Counted from the first letter of the stretch, positions 52,398 to 61,528 are shown. The stretch: 64,000 bases of DNA from Luteibacter jiangsuensis (GCF_030812295.1 NZ_JAUSSK010000003.1:372001-436000); one strand, 5' to 3'. Made by a program: numbers and translations. Notes: generated by a model not told the origin, from the sequence alone.

Positions 52398-54851
52398 ATG
52401 AACCGCAATTCCCTTTCGGCCGCGATCGCCGTGACGCTTTTCGTGGCCGCAGGCGCCGTGCTGGCCCAGGACGCGCAGCATGCCGAGACCACCGGCACGC
52501 AGTCGCAACGTTCCAACGTCGCGAGCAGCTCGAACACGACGAACGACAACGCCACGCGCCGCGCCACGCAGCAGATGAGCGAGGTGCAGGTGAAGGCCAG
52601 CTCGCTAGCCCTCGGCGGCGGCTTGATGTCCATCCAGGACGCACCGAAGGCCGTCTCGACCGTTTCCCGCGATGCCATCGTCAAGGCGGCGCCGGGTGCC
52701 ACCTTCGTGCAGGCGATCAATTCGATCCCGGGCGTGGTGTCGTCCACCGACGACTACACCGGCCTCAATGACGGCAACGCGAGCGTCCGCGGTTTTCCGC
52801 TCGACGAAATCGGTGTCACGGTCAACGGTGCGCCGATCAACGACAGCGGCAACTACAAGATCTACTCGTCCGAGTACGGCGACACCGAGAACATGGGCGA
52901 CATCACCGTCCAGCAGGGCTATCCGGACAACGATTCCCCGATCGCCGGCGCGGCCGGTGGTTCCATCGCCTGGGTGACTGTCGATCCGTCGCATCAGGCC
53001 GGCCTGGACTTCAGCCAGACCCTTGGCGACAACAGCTACCACCGCACGTTCATGCGCCTCAATACGGGCGACCTGGGTCCTGTGCGTTCGTGGCTGTCGT
53101 ATTCCAACAACGAAACGAACCTGTGGCGCGGCCGCGGCAAGTCGAAGGTGACCAAGGTCGACGGCAAGTCGGTGTGGCAGATCGACGACAAGAATTCGAT
53201 ATCGTTCTCGTTGCAGTACAACCGCGAGGTCAAGACCAACTACGAGTCGCTGACCAAGGCCCAGGCCGCCGCGGACTACAAGCAGAGCTACCTCGGCACG
53301 TATACCCCTGGCAGCACCAGCAGCAACTACTACGCGCTACACCAGAACCCCTTCCGCAACTACCTCGCCAGCCTCGATGGCGAGTTCACCCTTACCGACA
53401 GCATGCGCCTGTCCGTGGTGCCGTACTTTCAGTATGGCTACGGCGGTGGTGGCAGCGGCAGCACGGTCACCGAAAATCCGTTGGCCAACGACAACTACTT
53501 CAAGTCGGTGAACGTCGACCTGGATGGCGACGGCAAGATCAGCGGAACGAAGCTGGTCAACTCGTTGAGCTATTCGTACACCTACCGTCCCGGCGTGATC
53601 GCCAAGCTCAACCAGGACCTGAGCGACAACAACAGCCTGGAATATGGCGTGTGGTACGAGCGGCCGCGCCAGCAGCAGGGCCAGGTACTCGTCCCCGTGG
53701 ACCCGGCCACCGGCGTGCCCGTCGACACCTGGGGCAAGGACGTGCTGATCCGCTACCCGGATGGCAAGGTGCAGAAGGTGTACGACCAGTACACCACCAC
53801 CACGAACGAGAAGGCCTTCATCACCGACAACTGGACGCCGAACGACCAGTGGACGTTCTCCGGCAGCCTCGCCTATGTCTGGTCCAAGCGCGATGGTTAT
53901 ATCGCGGAGTACCCGAACTCCATCGGCTCGATCAGCACGGCAGGGAAGGTGACCACGACGAACGCGCAGTTCGACGCGTCGCCGACGGCGACCTTCCACA
54001 AATTCACGCCCACGGCGGGCGCGAAATACCAGCTCAATGACGAGAACCAGTTCTACTTCGGCATCGGCAAGACGTTCCGTGCCCCGATCAATGGCGCGCT
54101 GCTGAGCAACGCCCTGTACGGTTACGGCACATCGGCCGCCGCCGCGCTGCCGAACAAGCCGGAAACCTCGACCACCGCCGACCTGGGCTGGCGCTTCTAC
54201 GGCGAGCGCATCTCGGCGAACGTCGATGCCTATGCGTCCAACCTCAACAACAAGCAGGTCTCCGGCTTCGACCAGACGACCGGGTTGACGGTCTATACAC
54301 AGCTGCCGAAAGTGCACATGCGCGGCCTCAACGCCGAGAGCAGCTTCAAGTTGGACGATCATTGGACGGTGTACGCGAACTACTCGTACACACGCGCCCT
54401 GATGCAGGCCAACCTCGATTCGCTGGGCGACGGCATCTACAACACGAAGGGCAAGACCTTGCTCAACGTGCCGAAGAACTCGGGCTATGTCGCGGTCGAC
54501 TACGGCAACGGACCGTTCTGGGCTTCGCTGAGTGCCAAATACCAGGGTGCGATCTGGGGTGACTGGTCGAATACCGAACGGGTGGGCGGATACGCAACGA
54601 TCGACCTGGGCACCGGGTGGAATTTCGACGACTTCTCGCCGTGGTTCCGCAAGCCGTACATCAAGGTCAACCTGTTCAACCTCGCCGATCGCAAGGCGCT
54701 CACCTATGCGGGCAACGTTTCCGCTTTCCTGGCGAGCAACCCGGCCAAGACCAAGGATGCGAACGGAACGACGCTCTATGCCTCGGCACCGTACTACTCG
54801 ATCCTGCAGGAACGCACCTTCATGGTGACCTTCGGCGCCTCGTTCTTCTGA
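52398..54851 (+). CDS. TonB-dependent outer-membrane receptor
   Basis: 817 aa. A signal peptide (about 1-23, ending VLAQ) is followed by a Ser/Thr/Asn-rich stretch with a possible TonB box (SEVQVKAS, about 54-61). The plug domain (about 75-190; DAIVKAAPGATFVQAINSIPG, SVRGFPLDEIGVTVNGAPIND) and a 22-strand-type barrel end in the terminal Phe of TFGASFF. The substrate is unknown; a siderophore or other nutrient is possible. It is alone, with no TonB or transporter genes nearby. Downstream is a strong terminator. Confidence 0.92.
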   Translation: MNRNSLSAAIAVTLFVAAGAVLAQDAQHAETTGTQSQRSNVASSSNTTNDNATRRATQQMSEVQVKASSLALGGGLMSIQDAPKAVSTVSRDAIVKAAPGATFVQAINSIPGVVSSTDDYTGLNDGNASVRGFPLDEIGVTVNGAPINDSGNYKIYSSEYGDTENMGDITVQQGYPDNDSPIAGAAGGSIAWVTVDPSHQAGLDFSQTLGDNSYHRTFMRLNTGDLGPVRSWLSYSNNETNLWRGRGKSKVTKVDGKSVWQIDDKNSISFSLQYNREVKTNYESLTKAQAAADYKQSYLGTYTPGSTSSNYYALHQNPFRNYLASLDGEFTLTDSMRLSVVPYFQYGYGGGGSGSTVTENPLANDNYFKSVNVDLDGDGKISGTKLVNSLSYSYTYRPGVIAKLNQDLSDNNSLEYGVWYERPRQQQGQVLVPVDPATGVPVDTWGKDVLIRYPDGKVQKVYDQYTTTTNEKAFITDNWTPNDQWTFSGSLAYVWSKRDGYIAEYPNSIGSISTAGKVTTTNAQFDASPTATFHKFTPTAGAKYQLNDENQFYFGIGKTFRAPINGALLSNALYGYGTSAAAALPNKPETSTTADLGWRFYGERISANVDAYASNLNNKQVSGFDQTTGLTVYTQLPKVHMRGLNAESSFKLDDHWTVYANYSYTRALMQANLDSLGDGIYNTKGKTLLNVPKNSGYVAVDYGNGPFWASLSAKYQGAIWGDWSNTERVGGYATIDLGTGWNFDDFSPWFRKPYIKVNLFNLADRKALTYAGNVSAFLASNPAKTKDANGTTLYASAPYYSILQERTFMVTFGASFF

Positions 54852-54893
54852 CGAAAACCGTAGCCCGCGGGGCCGAAAGGCCTCGACCACCGA

Positions 54894-54921
54894 CGCCCCT
54901 CGAAAGAGGGGCGTTTTTTTT
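54894..54921 (+). terminator. Rho-independent terminator after the TonB-dependent receptor
   Basis: An eight-base stem CGCCCCTC/GAGGGGCG with GAAA loop, followed by eight T residues. Confidence 0.92.
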
Positions 54922-54978
54922 GCCGCACTGGGACTTCGCCGAACCATGGGACCGACTATGGGACTGGCTGGGGCTGGC

Positions 54979-55039
54979 TGTGGGACTAACTGTGGGACTA
55001 ACTGTGGGACTAACTGTGGGACTAACTTGTGGGACTAAC
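54979..55039. repeat. Tandem 12-base repeat TGTGGGACTAAC
   Basis: Four perfect head-to-tail copies (54979-55026), one extra T, then a fifth copy (55028-55039). Degenerate units precede from about 54945. After one more T the array runs straight into a REP element that begins with the same TGTGGGA. Confidence 0.9.
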
Positions 55040-55040
55040 T

Positions 55041-55122
55041 TGTGGGAGCCGACCTCGTCGGCGATCCCGCGGCAGCGGGCCAGGTTACGGTAAACCCCAT
55101 TGCCGACAGGGTCGGCTCCCAC
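55041..55122. repeat. REP/BIME inverted pair
   Basis: TGTGGGAGCCGACCTCGTCG (and GCGAT) at 55041-55065 is mirrored by ATTGCCGACAGGGTCGGCTC (and CCAC) at 55099-55122. Same family as at 36260-36325 and 47490-47587. Confidence 0.85.
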
Positions 55123-55337
55123 CCCCGGACCGCCAAGGCGTGCGAATGTCCGCGAAACCTCATGGGCATGTCGGAGGAGCTTGCGAGGACGGCTCCCGTG
55201 AAACGCTGCGAGTGCGACCCGGTGGCTTCTCGGCTCCCGCCGTCAACTCGCCCTGTTAAAAATAAATATCCTTGAATAACAAATAATTAGATGAAAAATC
55301 AGCCCACGTAGGAAAAAGTGGTATTTATCAATCTGGC

Positions 55338-55366
55338 GTGAAAACGTTACAAATCTGTCATACAAT
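55338..55366 (+). promoter_or_regulatory. Candidate promoter/operator zone of the Oar-like receptor
   Basis: TACAAT (55361-55366) could be a -10, with a weak GTGAAA 17 bases upstream. The latter overlaps GAAAACGTT (55340-55348), a LacI-like half-palindrome that also occurs upstream of the other receptor at 52243-52251. Confidence 0.33.
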
Positions 55367-55546
55367 GCCGTTAAAGTTGGCTTAACAACTGTCGCCACCG
55401 GGTTCATGGATGTGACCGGGATCACACGAGACGACACAGCCAAAGATTGGGGAAAGCTCAAACGAACGCAGCACCCGGCCCCCTGCCAGGTAGCCGTCCG
55501 TTTGGCCAAAACTTTTTTCGTTGCAAGCCACAGGGTCGACCATTAG

Positions 55547-58500
55547 ATGAATAGCCGAATCCGCGCCAAACTACTGCCGCTGGCGATCGCATCGCTCTTC
55601 GCGGTACCTGCGTTCGCGCAGGAAACGTCCTCGACGATCAGCGGCCGCGTGCTGGACGCCGCCGGCCAGCCGGTGGCCAACGCCACCGTCGTGATCGTCC
55701 ACGAGCCCTCGGGCACCACGAAGACCACCACCACGGATGCGAGCGGCCGTTACTCGGCCCAGGGCCTGCGCGTCGGTGGCCCGTTCGACGTCACGGCGAC
55801 GAAGGAAGGCAGCCCGTCGGTTCGCCAGGACAATGTCTACCTGCAGCTGGGCGCGGATACGTCGGTCAACCTGACTGCCGGCGCTGCCGCCAGTGCGGCC
55901 GACGCGACCGCCCTCGGCGCGGTCACCGTCTCCGCTGTGTCCGGTCAGTTCTCGTCGGAAAACAAGGGACTCGGCACGAACATTTCGCAGGCTCAGCTGA
56001 AGGCCACGCCGTCGCCGAGCCGCAACATCGCGGACATTGCGCGCCTCGATCCCCGCGTGAACGTCGACCACGGCACGGGCGCCATTTCGGCGAACGGCCA
56101 GAACTCGCGCCTGAACAGCATCAAGGTCGATGGTCTCGGCGTGGGCGACCCGTTCGGCCTGAACTCCACCGGCATGCCGACCGTCGGTTCCCCGGTGTCG
56201 ATGGACACCATCGACTCGTTCAACATCTCCACGGCCAACTACGACGTTGCCTCGGATACCATCGGCGCCGAAATCAACGCCGTCACCAAGTCGGGTACCA
56301 ACGAGTTCCACGGCTCGGCCTATTACGGCTTCAAGAACGCCAGCAGCATGGTGGGCGAAGCGGGTTGGCTGGATCGGGGCAAGGACTACACCGAATTCGA
56401 CCGTAACTGGACGGCCGGTGCCACCGTCGGCGGTCCGATCATCAAGGACAAGCTGTTCTTCTTCGCGGGCTACGAGAAGGAAGAAGTGACGGGCCTGAGC
56501 TCGGGTGCCGTCACGGGTCTCGATCCGACCCTGACCAACTCGACCGCGAACAAGATCTCGCAGACCGATCTCGATCGCACCATCGCCGCCGCCAACGGCG
56601 TGGGTCTTGTCCCGGGTAGCACCGGCGCCAATGCCGGTACGCTGACCGACAAGCGTTACATCGCGAAGATCGACTGGAACATCACCGACGGTCACCGCAT
56701 GAACCTTGCGTACTCGCGTACCAAGGAAGTCAAGCCGAACCCGCAGGGCAACTCGACCAACGGCATCGGTCTGTCGAGCTACTGGTATACGGTCAATTCC
56801 GACATCAAGAACTACACCCTGCAGTCGTTCGATGACTGGAACGACGTATTCTCGTCGGAAGCCAAGGTTGGCTACAGCGATTACTCGCTGAACCGCTCGG
56901 TGGATACGCAGCAGCCCATGGTCCAGGTTCGCGTCAACCAGGGCATCGGTACCTCGGGCCCGTCGATCTTCCTTGGCGAAGACCAGTTCAGCCACTACAA
57001 CTCGGCATCGGTGAAGACCCTGAACGCGATGTGGGCTGGCACGCTGTACCTCGGCGACCACACCGTCAAGGGTGGTTTCGAGTGGGAGCGCAACCGCATC
57101 TACAACCTGTTCGGTCGCACGCAGTTCGGTTCGTACATTTACGACGGTTATGCCAACCTGGCCGCCGGCCGCTACACCAACTATTCGCTGTACCAGCCGG
57201 CACCGGGCTATTCGCTCAACGACATCGCCGCGCAGTGGGAGCTCCGTCGCCACACGTTCTTCCTGCAGGATACCTGGCAGGCGAGCGACAACCTCTCGGT
57301 GCAGTTCGGCGTCCGCGTCAACAAGTACCTGACCGACGACAAGCCGCTCTACAACGCCACGTTCGAGCAGAAGTACGGCTTCAGCAACGCCAACACGATC
57401 AACGGCAGCCAGCTCGTCGAGCCGCGCCTGTCGTTCAACTACACCTTCGACAGCGAATACAAGACGCAGCTGCGCGGTGGCGTTGGCCTGTTCCAGTCCG
57501 ATCCGCCGACCGTGTGGATGACGAACCCGTACCAGAACAACGGTATCAATATCGTCACCTACTCGTATAACCGCCAGAACGATGGCACGTGCAAGCTGGG
57601 CAACGGTCCGAGCATTCCGTGCCCTGCGTTCAGCTCGAACCCTCTCGCACAGAACACTAGCGGCGCTGGCACCACGCCGCAGATGGCGGTCGATACCGTC
57701 GACAAGGATTTCCAGCTTCCGAGCGTGTGGAAGTCGTCGCTCGCCTTCGATCGCGAGCTGCCGTGGGATGGCATCATCGCCAGCATCGAGTGGCAGCATC
57801 TCGATACGCGCGATGGCATCTTCTACCAGAACCTCAACATCGGTAACCCGACGGGCATCCTGCCGGACGGTCGCAACACGTATTTCTCGTGCATCGGCGG
57901 CGCGCAGCGCGTGGGGAACCCGGCGGCCATCAACTGCGGTTCCAACGCAAACCTCGCGGTTGGTGCGTCGGTGTCGGGTAACAACGCCCGCGCGCGTTCG
58001 GACAACCGCTTCGCCCAGGCCGTCACCTACCTGACCAACACCTCCAAGGGCAAGGCCGACTCGGTCACCTTGTCGTTCAGCAAGGCTCTCGAGAACGGTT
58101 GGGCATGGAGCGTGTCGGCGACGGGTGCGCATGCGACCGAAGTCAATCCGGGTACCTCCAGCCAGGCCAGCTCGAACTATTCGAACAACGCCTGGACGAA
58201 TCCGAACGAAGACGTCGCGTCCACCTCGAACACCAACATCGGCAAGCGCCTGAATGCTTCGCTGACCTGGCAGCACAAGTTCTTCGGCGACTACGCCACG
58301 ACCATCAGCGCGTTCTACGATGGTCATGACGGCGTGCCGTACAGCTGGGTGTTCTCGAACGACGCCAATGGCGACAGCTACTCGCGCGACCTGGCCTATA
58401 TCCCGAACCGTGGCGACGTGATCCTGCGTAACGCTGCCGGCACGGGTGCCGCTTCGCAACAGTTGCAGGACCAGTTCTATCAGTACATCCAGGACGACAA

Positions 58501-58897
58501 CTACCTGCGCAAGCGTCAGGGCAAGATCGCTGGCCGCAACGCCACCAAGGCCGCCTGGGTCAACCAGATCGACCTCGGCATCAGCCAGGAAGTGCCCGGC
58601 ATCTTCAAGGGCAACAAGGGCGAGATCCGTCTCGACATCTACAACTTCCTGAACCTGGTGAACAAGGATTGGGGCCAGCAGTCGTACGTGGGCTTCCCGT
58701 ATACGCGTAACCTTGCCGCCTTCGGTGGCGTGGACCCGACCACGGGCAAGTACATCTACAACCTGCCGACGGACGCCAACGGTAACTACCAGCCGGGCAC
58801 GAAGTCGATCTACGACGCCCCGACCGACAACAGCGCGACCAAGGTCAACCCGGTCTCGCGTTGGTCCGCCATGCTGACCGTGCGCTACACGTTCTAA
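55547..58897 (+). CDS. Oar-like TonB-dependent receptor with carboxypeptidase-regulatory-like domain
   Basis: 1116 aa. A signal peptide (about 1-24, ending AFAQE) is followed by a CarboxypepD_reg-like beta-sandwich (about 26-110; SGRVLDAAGQPVANATVVI, DASGRYSAQGLRVGGPF). The plug region (about 125-260) and a large barrel end in VRYTF. This layout is that of Oar/OmpA-related receptors abundant in Xanthomonadales. The ligand is unknown; protein or oligosaccharide uptake has been proposed for relatives. The many Asn/Gly/Thr loops fit a surface-exposed barrel. Confidence 0.92.
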   Translation: MNSRIRAKLLPLAIASLFAVPAFAQETSSTISGRVLDAAGQPVANATVVIVHEPSGTTKTTTTDASGRYSAQGLRVGGPFDVTATKEGSPSVRQDNVYLQLGADTSVNLTAGAAASAADATALGAVTVSAVSGQFSSENKGLGTNISQAQLKATPSPSRNIADIARLDPRVNVDHGTGAISANGQNSRLNSIKVDGLGVGDPFGLNSTGMPTVGSPVSMDTIDSFNISTANYDVASDTIGAEINAVTKSGTNEFHGSAYYGFKNASSMVGEAGWLDRGKDYTEFDRNWTAGATVGGPIIKDKLFFFAGYEKEEVTGLSSGAVTGLDPTLTNSTANKISQTDLDRTIAAANGVGLVPGSTGANAGTLTDKRYIAKIDWNITDGHRMNLAYSRTKEVKPNPQGNSTNGIGLSSYWYTVNSDIKNYTLQSFDDWNDVFSSEAKVGYSDYSLNRSVDTQQPMVQVRVNQGIGTSGPSIFLGEDQFSHYNSASVKTLNAMWAGTLYLGDHTVKGGFEWERNRIYNLFGRTQFGSYIYDGYANLAAGRYTNYSLYQPAPGYSLNDIAAQWELRRHTFFLQDTWQASDNLSVQFGVRVNKYLTDDKPLYNATFEQKYGFSNANTINGSQLVEPRLSFNYTFDSEYKTQLRGGVGLFQSDPPTVWMTNPYQNNGINIVTYSYNRQNDGTCKLGNGPSIPCPAFSSNPLAQNTSGAGTTPQMAVDTVDKDFQLPSVWKSSLAFDRELPWDGIIASIEWQHLDTRDGIFYQNLNIGNPTGILPDGRNTYFSCIGGAQRVGNPAAINCGSNANLAVGASVSGNNARARSDNRFAQAVTYLTNTSKGKADSVTLSFSKALENGWAWSVSATGAHATEVNPGTSSQASSNYSNNAWTNPNEDVASTSNTNIGKRLNASLTWQHKFFGDYATTISAFYDGHDGVPYSWVFSNDANGDSYSRDLAYIPNRGDVILRNAAGTGAASQQLQDQFYQYIQDDNYLRKRQGKIAGRNATKAAWVNQIDLGISQEVPGIFKGNKGEIRLDIYNFLNLVNKDWGQQSYVGFPYTRNLAAFGGVDPTTGKYIYNLPTDANGNYQPGTKSIYDAPTDNSATKVNPVSRWSAMLTVRYTF

Positions 58898-58921
58898 GCG
58901 AAGGATTCGCTGAGTGATCCG

Positions 58922-58957
58922 AAGGCCGGTGCCCGCGAGGGTGCCGGCCTTCTTTTT
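58922..58957 (+). terminator. Rho-independent terminator after the Oar-like receptor
   Basis: Outer stem AAGGCCGG/CCGGCCTT, a two-base mismatch, inner CCC/GGG, a GCGA loop, then CTTTTT. It lies 24 bases after the stop. Confidence 0.85.
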
Positions 58958-59011
58958 GAGGCGGTGGGCGCCGGCCTTGACCCCTTGGCGCCGGACGCGT
59001 GATCCTAGGCG

Positions 59012-59024
59012 GTCCGCTCCCACC
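59012..59024. repeat. REP fragment
   Basis: GTCCGCTCCCACC exactly matches 47527-47539 within another REP cluster. Only a fragment is present here. Confidence 0.45.
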
Positions 59025-59072
59025 CCGGGGCGGGGTTCGCCGCTAATTCGCGGTCAGAAGGACAGTAACTCC

Positions 59073-60470
59073 ATGAATGCCATCCAGTTCGGGGATCCGG
59101 TTTCCGGCAAGACCGTCAGTGCGCGCGTCTCGCCGGCCGGTGGTCTCGACATCCTCTCCCGCAACGAAGTCGCGCGCCTGCGCGACGCGAGCGGGTCCGG
59201 GCTGCATCAGCTGCTGCGCCGTTGCGCGCTGGCGGTGTTGACCTCGGGCAACCTTTCCGACGATCCGGGCTCGATGTTCGAGCAGTACCCGGATTTCGAC
59301 GTGCAGGTGCTGCAAGAAGACCGCGGCATCAAGATCGAACTGAAGAACGCACCCGAGCAGGCCTTCGTCGATGGCCGCATCATCCGCGGCATCAACGAAC
59401 TGCTCGTGGCCGTGGTGCGCGATATCGTCTACGTGTCGACGCAGCTGGAAGCCGGCGCGTTCGACCTGGACGATACCGTCGGCATCACGCATGCCGTGTT
59501 CGAGATCCTGCGTAACTCGCGCATCCTGCGTCCGCAGGTGGATCCGAACCTCGTGGTCTGCTGGGGCGGCCATTCCATTTCGCGTGACGAGTACGAATAC
59601 ACCAAGCGCGTCGGCTACCAGCTCGGCCTGCGCAGCCTGGACATCTGCACGGGTTGCGGCCCGGGAGCGATGAAGGGCCCGATGAAGGGCGCGACCATCG
59701 CGCACGCGAAGCAACGCCGCAAGGGCAATCGCTATATCGGCGTGACCGAGCCGGGCATCATCGCGGCCGAGTCGCCGAACCCGATCGTCAACAACCTGGT
59801 GATCATGCCGGACATCGAGAAGCGTCTCGAGGCCTTCGTCCGCCTCGGCCACGGCATCATCGTATTCCCCGGTGGCGTCGGCACGGCGGAAGAAATCCTC
59901 TACATGCTCGGCATCCTCCTGTTGCCGCAGAACAAGGGCATTCCGTTCCCGCTGATCTTCACCGGCCCGCAGAATTCGGCGGCGTACTTCGAGCAGATCG
60001 ACCGCTTCCTGCGCCTCGCGCTCGGCGACGACGTGGCGAAGCATTACAAGATCATCATCGACGATCCCGCCGCGGTGGCGCATGCCATGGTCTCGGGCAT
60101 CGACAAGGTGCGCAACCATCGGCTGGACATCAAGGACGCCTTCTTCTTCAACTGGGCGCTCGATATCCCGTTGTCCTTCCAGCAGCCGTTCCGTCCGACC
60201 CACGAAGCGATGGCCGGGCTCGCCCTGCATCGCGACCGGCCACGGCATGAACTGGCCGCGGATCTTCGTCGCGCGTTCTCGGGCATCGTCGCCGGCAACG
60301 TGAAGGAAGAGGGCGTCAAGGCCATCGAGGCACGCGGCCCCTTCGTGATCGATGGCGAGACCGACATCATGCGTGCCCTCGACGACCTGTTGAAGGCCTT
60401 CGTGGATCAGTATCGCATGAAGCTCCCCGGCGGCACGGCGTACGAGCCCTGCTACGTGGTTCGTACCTGA
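59073..60470 (+). CDS. ppnN: Nucleotide 5'-monophosphate nucleosidase PpnN (YgdH, LOG-like)
   Basis: 465 aa, close to the 454 aa of E. coli PpnN. The central LOG domain carries CTGCGPGAMKGPMKGA (about 196-211), GVTEPGIIAAESPNPIVN and the PGGVGTAEEILYML phosphoribosyl motif (about 271-284). The flanking N- and C-terminal regions are those of PpnN rather than short cytokinin-type LOG enzymes. It hydrolyses purine and pyrimidine nucleotides to base and ribose 5-phosphate and is alarmone-regulated in E. coli. ATG 59073 starts the conserved part. Confidence 0.93.
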   Translation: MNAIQFGDPVSGKTVSARVSPAGGLDILSRNEVARLRDASGSGLHQLLRRCALAVLTSGNLSDDPGSMFEQYPDFDVQVLQEDRGIKIELKNAPEQAFVDGRIIRGINELLVAVVRDIVYVSTQLEAGAFDLDDTVGITHAVFEILRNSRILRPQVDPNLVVCWGGHSISRDEYEYTKRVGYQLGLRSLDICTGCGPGAMKGPMKGATIAHAKQRRKGNRYIGVTEPGIIAAESPNPIVNNLVIMPDIEKRLEAFVRLGHGIIVFPGGVGTAEEILYMLGILLLPQNKGIPFPLIFTGPQNSAAYFEQIDRFLRLALGDDVAKHYKIIIDDPAAVAHAMVSGIDKVRNHRLDIKDAFFFNWALDIPLSFQQPFRPTHEAMAGLALHRDRPRHELAADLRRAFSGIVAGNVKEEGVKAIEARGPFVIDGETDIMRALDDLLKAFVDQYRMKLPGGTAYEPCYVVRT

Positions 60471-60515
60471 TACACCGGCCGGGGCCCTGGCGGCACCGGC
60501 CGTCCGTTCGCTGAA

Positions 60516-60546
60516 CGTGACGCGGAACCAGGGGTTCCGCGTCACG
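60516..60546 (+). terminator. Perfect 14-base hairpin after ppnN
   Basis: CGTGACGCGGAACC and GGTTCCGCGTCACG pair perfectly around a three-base loop, 46 bases after the ppnN stop. No T-run follows, so it could be a terminator or an RNA 3'-end stabiliser. Confidence 0.5.
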
Positions 60547-60605
60547 CGTCCTAGACGGTGGCGCGCGCGACGATGCACTGGCAGCCTCACTGCCGGGAGA
60601 CAGCC

Positions 60606-60761
60606 ATGCTCGTCACCATCCTTATCGTCGTCCTCATCATCGCCCTTATCGGTGGCCTGCCGACCTGGGGCTACTCCAGTTCCTGGGGTTACGGTCCCAG
60701 TGGCGGTATCGGTGTCATCCTCGCCATCATTCTGATCTGCTGGCTTCTTGGCGTATTCTGA
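60606..60761 (+). CDS. Small hydrophobic DUF3309-like protein
   Basis: 51 aa. Two hydrophobic segments (about 2-19 and 35-50) flank GGLPTWGYSSSWGYGPSGG, the pattern of the DUF3309 family of tiny membrane proteins, whose function is unknown. GGGAGA lies eight bases before ATG 60606; the longer open frame upstream is not supported. Confidence 0.75.
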   Translation: MLVTILIVVLIIALIGGLPTWGYSSSWGYGPSGGIGVILAIILICWLLGVF

Positions 60762-60788
60762 TTGGCGCACGCGCCACAGGAGAGCCCC

Positions 60789-60923
60789 ATGCCACGACCG
60801 CACCGTCCCGTGCCGGACAGCGAGAAGCCGCTGCCCGGCACGTCGCCGCCGCCTTACGACCATGAGCCCGTGGAGCGGCCAGGGCCCGATCCGGACACCG
60901 ATGGCGAGACGCCGGAGACCTGA
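60789..60923 (+). CDS. Very small Pro/Asp/Glu-rich protein
   Basis: 44 codons beginning MPRPHRPVPDSEKPLPG and ending DTDGETPET. AGGAG sits eight bases before the ATG, and the TGA overlaps the mpg start by one base, so it appears translated and coupled to mpg. The composition suggests a disordered protein; no family recognised. Confidence 0.55.
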   Translation: MPRPHRPVPDSEKPLPGTSPPPYDHEPVERPGPDPDTDGETPET

Positions 60924-61528
60924 TGGCGCCCCGTCGACCTCGCTGGCCCGGCGACATCCTTGCGCGCTCGTTCTTCCACGGTGACCCCCGGGTCGTGGGC
61001 CCGCAGTTGCTCAACAAGGTGCTCGCGTGCGCCGACGGCCGCACGGGACGCATCGTGGAGGTGGAAGCCTATTGCGGCGCCATCGATCCCGCCGCTCATA
61101 CCTATCGGGGCAAGACGAAACGCAACGCGGTCATGTTCGGCCCGCCCGGGCATATGTATGTGTACTTCACCTATGGGATGCATTGGTGCTGCAACACCGT
61201 CTGCGGCGATGACGGCGAGGGTGCGGGCGTGCTCATCCGTGCGCTCGAGCCGCTGGCCGGTATCGAGCTCATGCGCAGGGCGCGACCGAAGGCCCGACGC
61301 GATCGCGAGTTGTGCAGCGGTCCGGCGCGCCTTACCCAGGCCCTGGGCATCACCGGCACGCAGAACGGCATCGATCTCGTGAAGGCGCGCGATGGCTATA
61401 CCGTGGTCGACGACGGCATGCCGCCGCCGGAATACGTGCCCGGCTCCGCGCGCATCGGTATCCGCGAAGGTACTGACCTGCTCTGGCGCTGGTTCGTCGC
61501 GGGCAACCCCCACGTGTCGAAAGCCTGA
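60923..61528 (+). CDS. mpg: 3-methyladenine DNA glycosylase (Mpg/AAG family)
   Basis: 201 aa. LARSFFHGDPRVVGPQLLNKVL, IVEVEAYCGAIDPAAHTYRGKTKRNAVMFGPPGHMYVYFTYGMHWC and LCSGPARLTQALGI are the AAG hallmarks, with catalytic Glu in VEVEAY. It excises alkylated purines in base-excision repair. ATG 60923 is coupled to the short upstream gene. Confidence 0.94.
   Translation: MAPRRPRWPGDILARSFFHGDPRVVGPQLLNKVLACADGRTGRIVEVEAYCGAIDPAAHTYRGKTKRNAVMFGPPGHMYVYFTYGMHWCCNTVCGDDGEGAGVLIRALEPLAGIELMRRARPKARRDRELCSGPARLTQALGITGTQNGIDLVKARDGYTVVDDGMPPPEYVPGSARIGIREGTDLLWRWFVAGNPHVSKA

Larger units (their letters stand above)
54852..55546. other. Gene-poor 695-base region with terminator, repeats and AT-rich promoter zone
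   Basis: In order it holds a terminator (54894-54921), degenerate then perfect 12-base tandem repeats (about 54945-55039), a REP pair (55041-55122), a GC-rich stretch without a recognisable gene, and an AT-rich zone from 55250 upstream of the Oar-like receptor. No coding region here is convincing. Confidence 0.7.

Noticed and set aside
54979-55039. Possible CRISPR array
   Set aside because: Units are directly adjacent 12-mers with no spacers, and no cas genes are present.
54820-55122. A repetitive SPTVSPTV peptide on the minus strand
   Set aside because: It is simply the translation of the 12-base tandem repeat and REP, over a terminator and the end of another gene.
55571-59023. A 1150-codon open frame on the minus strand
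   Set aside because: It is the antisense shadow of the Oar-like receptor. Its composition is Arg/Val/Asp-heavy with no domain pattern, while the plus strand has a signal peptide, plug and barrel.
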